Assembly: GCA_029262955.1 (NCBI GenBank)
Contig: JAJCYL010000711.1
Span: forward strand, 1-7,814
Source of the DNA: Cytophagales bacterium
Lineage (GTDB): Bacteria; Bacteroidota; Bacteroidia; Cytophagales; Cyclobacteriaceae
Length of the DNA: 7,814 nt
Direction of reading: 5' to 3'
Shown: positions 6,656 to 7,814 of the stretch, piece after piece
Layout: every line of letters starts with the position of its first letter
How positions within the stretch are numbered: position 1 is the first letter of the stretch
Notes under the pieces: model-generated
Databases searched by the model: none
What the model was told of the DNA's origin: nothing
Seen by the model: the letters and a program-made list of their open reading frames with translations, nothing else
Position numbers and translations under genes: made by a program

Positions 6656-6680
6656 GCTTGGTTACCAATTGGTAGCAAGC
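6656..6680. promoter_or_regulatory. interrupted palindrome over the E1 promoter -33 region (candidate operator)
   Basis: A perfect 12-bp palindrome TACCAATTGGTA (6663-6674) is flanked by GCTTG (6656-6660) and its reverse complement CAAGC (6676-6680), with two and one unpaired bases between. The TTG proposed as the -33 element (6669-6671) lies inside it. The symmetry is seen directly; binding by a regulator is inferred. Confidence 0.4.
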
Positions 6681-6699
6681 CTTGTTTTGGTTATTTTTG
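6669..6699 (+). promoter_or_regulatory. Bacteroidota-type promoter of the E1 gene
   Basis: TTG (6669-6671), a 20-bp spacer, and TATTTTTG (6692-6699, perfect TAnnTTTG) is the best complete promoter match in the window. The predicted transcript start near 6705 leaves about 28 nt before the TTG codon at 6734. A second TATTTTTG occurs at 6717-6724, but its upstream TTG is only 17 bp away and it would leave almost no leader. Confidence 0.5.
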
Positions 6700-6733
6700 T
6701 TTACTGCGTTCCTAATTATTTTTGATATAACCC

Positions 6734-7814
6734 TTGAGTCGAGTGAGAGAAGCAAAGGCACTTACAAAACCATTTCTACCTGTAAAGGAAATATTAAATG
6801 ATTACAAATTAGCTTGTGAAAGCAGAGAAGCTAGTTTACTCGGACGCAAAGAAGTTTTTAAGGGAAAAGCAAAATTCGGAATATTTGGTGATGGCAAGGA
6901 AGTAGCCCAAATAGCAATGGCTAAATCCTTTAAGAATGGTGACTTCAGATCAGGGTATTATAGGGATCAGACATTCATGATGGCCATCGATGGGCTAACC
7001 CTAAAGCAGTATTTTGCTCAGCTCTACGCCAACACAGATGTTGAAGCCGAACCAGCATCTGCAGGTCGATTGATGAACTCCCATTTCGCTAACAGACTAC
7101 TGGATGAAAAAGGGGAGTGGAAAGATCTGACCAAATTAAAAAATAGTAGTGCAGATATATCCTGTACTGCGGGTCAGATGCCAAGATTAGTCGGTTTGGG
7201 CTATGCTTCTAAATTGTATCGTCACAATCCTGAACTGAAAAAGTTCACCAAATTTTCTAAGAATGGTAATGAAGTAGCCTTCGGAACTATTGGCAATGCA
7301 TCTACATCTGAAGGGCAATTCTTTGAGTCGATGAACGCCATCGGGGTTTTACAGATTCCAGTGGTTATGTCTGTCTGGGATGATGATTATGGAATTTCAG
7401 TTCCCCAGGAGTATCATACTATCAAGAAAAGTATTTCAAAAGCACTTGAGGGTTTCCAGCGAACTGATGTAGACACTGGTTTTGAGATATTCACGGTTAA
7501 AGGCTGGAATTATGAAAGGCTTTGCCGGGTGTACAAGCATGCTTCAAAATTAGCCCGTGAGGAACATGTACCTGTGTTGATTCATGTCACGGAAATGACC
7601 CAGCCCCAAGGGCATTCTACCTCAGGGTCCCAGGAAAGATATAAGCCAAAGGATCGACTAGAATGGGAAAAGGAATTCGACTGTATACGTCAATTACGAT
7701 TGTGGATACTTAAGAACGATTTGGCTTCAGAGGAGTTTCTGTCTGAAATGGAAGTGGGAGCAAAGCAAACTGCGAAAGAGGCGATGGCAAGTGCATGGGA
7801 AGATTTTATGACTC
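6734..7814 (+). CDS. thiamine-diphosphate 2-oxoacid dehydrogenase E1, alpha region (3' end outside window)
   Basis: About 360 codons of an E1 component that decarboxylates a 2-oxoacid (branched-chain oxoacid or pyruvate) and passes the acyl group to E2 lipoate in a cytoplasmic dehydrogenase complex. Evidence: SREASLLGRKE at residues 30-40, YYRDQT at 75-80 (ThDP diphosphate contact region), GNASTSEGQFFE from residue 187 followed 28 residues later by WDDDYGIS (215-222), and GHSTSGS with His294 in the active-site loop. The alpha part is open to the window edge; Bacteroidota homologues are often alpha-beta fusions of roughly 700-800 residues, which cannot be checked here. The start is forced to be non-ATG. 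An in-frame TAA lies at 6728-6730; TTG at 6734 or GTG at 6743 are the options, since the first in-frame ATG (6917) would remove conserved sequence. The ThDP motif is GNA with DD instead of the textbook GDG with NN. The exact substrate cannot be decided from sequence. Confidence 0.9.
   Translation, partial: MSRVREAKALTKPFLPVKEILNDYKLACESREASLLGRKEVFKGKAKFGIFGDGKEVAQIAMAKSFKNGDFRSGYYRDQTFMMAIDGLTLKQYFAQLYANTDVEAEPASAGRLMNSHFANRLLDEKGEWKDLTKLKNSSADISCTAGQMPRLVGLGYASKLYRHNPELKKFTKFSKNGNEVAFGTIGNASTSEGQFFESMNAIGVLQIPVVMSVWDDDYGISVPQEYHTIKKSISKALEGFQRTDVDTGFEIFTVKGWNYERLCRVYKHASKLAREEHVPVLIHVTEMTQPQGHSTSGSQERYKPKDRLEWEKEFDCIRQLRLWILKNDLASEEFLSEMEVGAKQTAKEAMASAWEDFMT

Larger units (their letters stand above)
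6406..6733. other. 328-bp divergent control region between ald and the E1 gene
   Basis: AT-rich and without a convincing gene; a minus-strand 63-codon open frame at 6570-6761 overlaps the E1 start and looks spurious. It holds a -7 box for each flanking gene and several inverted repeats: GAATTAATTC (6553-6562), ATTAAC-C-GTTAAT (6569-6581), GTTTGAAA/TTTCAAGC around CTCA (6638-6657, with one wobble pair), and the TACCAATTGGTA palindrome described separately. No tRNA or obvious riboswitch fold was seen by eye. Confidence 0.6.

Noticed and set aside
6570..6761. Minus-strand 63-codon frame in the ald-E1 intergenic region.
   Set aside because: It overlaps the E1 start and promoter in antisense, is Lys/Asn/Leu-rich like AT-rich noncoding DNA, and has no motif. 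It is kept only as an unlikely small gene.

Overview
The window looks like an ordinary chromosomal stretch from a free-living member of the Bacteroidota, most likely a Cytophagales-type bacterium. The evidence is AT-rich DNA, gene starts without Shine-Dalgarno sequences, repeated upstream boxes of the form TAnnTTTG (the -7 element of this phylum), and proteins that read like Bacteroidota orthologues. I see no rRNA, tRNA, CRISPR array, insertion sequence or phage gene.

Layout. Left part (+ strand): an ATP/ADP-translocase-like membrane carrier (210-1469), then the ribosome-assembly GTPase Der (1620-2927), then a tightly coupled pair. The pair is a membrane-anchored, extremely acidic helical protein (2971-3447) and a SprT-like zinc metalloprotease (3444-4106), which share a TTGA stop/start overlap. 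Middle: an unrecognised two-CxxC protein on the minus strand (4207-4782), divergent across 61 bp from a stand-alone HsdR-N-type PD-(D/E)xK nuclease-fold protein (4844-5293). Right part: alanine dehydrogenase Ald on the minus strand (5290-6405), whose stop codon overlaps that of the nuclease-fold gene tail to tail. A 328-bp intergenic region follows, holding candidate divergent promoters and several inverted repeats. Last is the 5' part of a thiamine-diphosphate 2-oxoacid dehydrogenase E1 gene (6734 to the window end, + strand, truncated by the window).

How the genes relate. Most are unrelated housekeeping functions. The clearest metabolic pairing is Ald (L-alanine to pyruvate) facing a 2-oxoacid dehydrogenase E1 across a shared control region, which would suit carbon flow from amino acids to acyl-CoA. 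The acidic protein and the SprT-like protease are probably translationally coupled. The CxxC protein and the nuclease-fold protein share an intergenic region, but nothing in the sequence shows that they work together.

No clear new multi-gene system is visible. The points most worth a second look are the altered ThDP motif in E1, the forced non-ATG starts of two genes, the palindromes placed over the -33 regions of two promoters, the acidic protein/SprT pair, and the stand-alone HsdR-N protein beside a CxxC protein.
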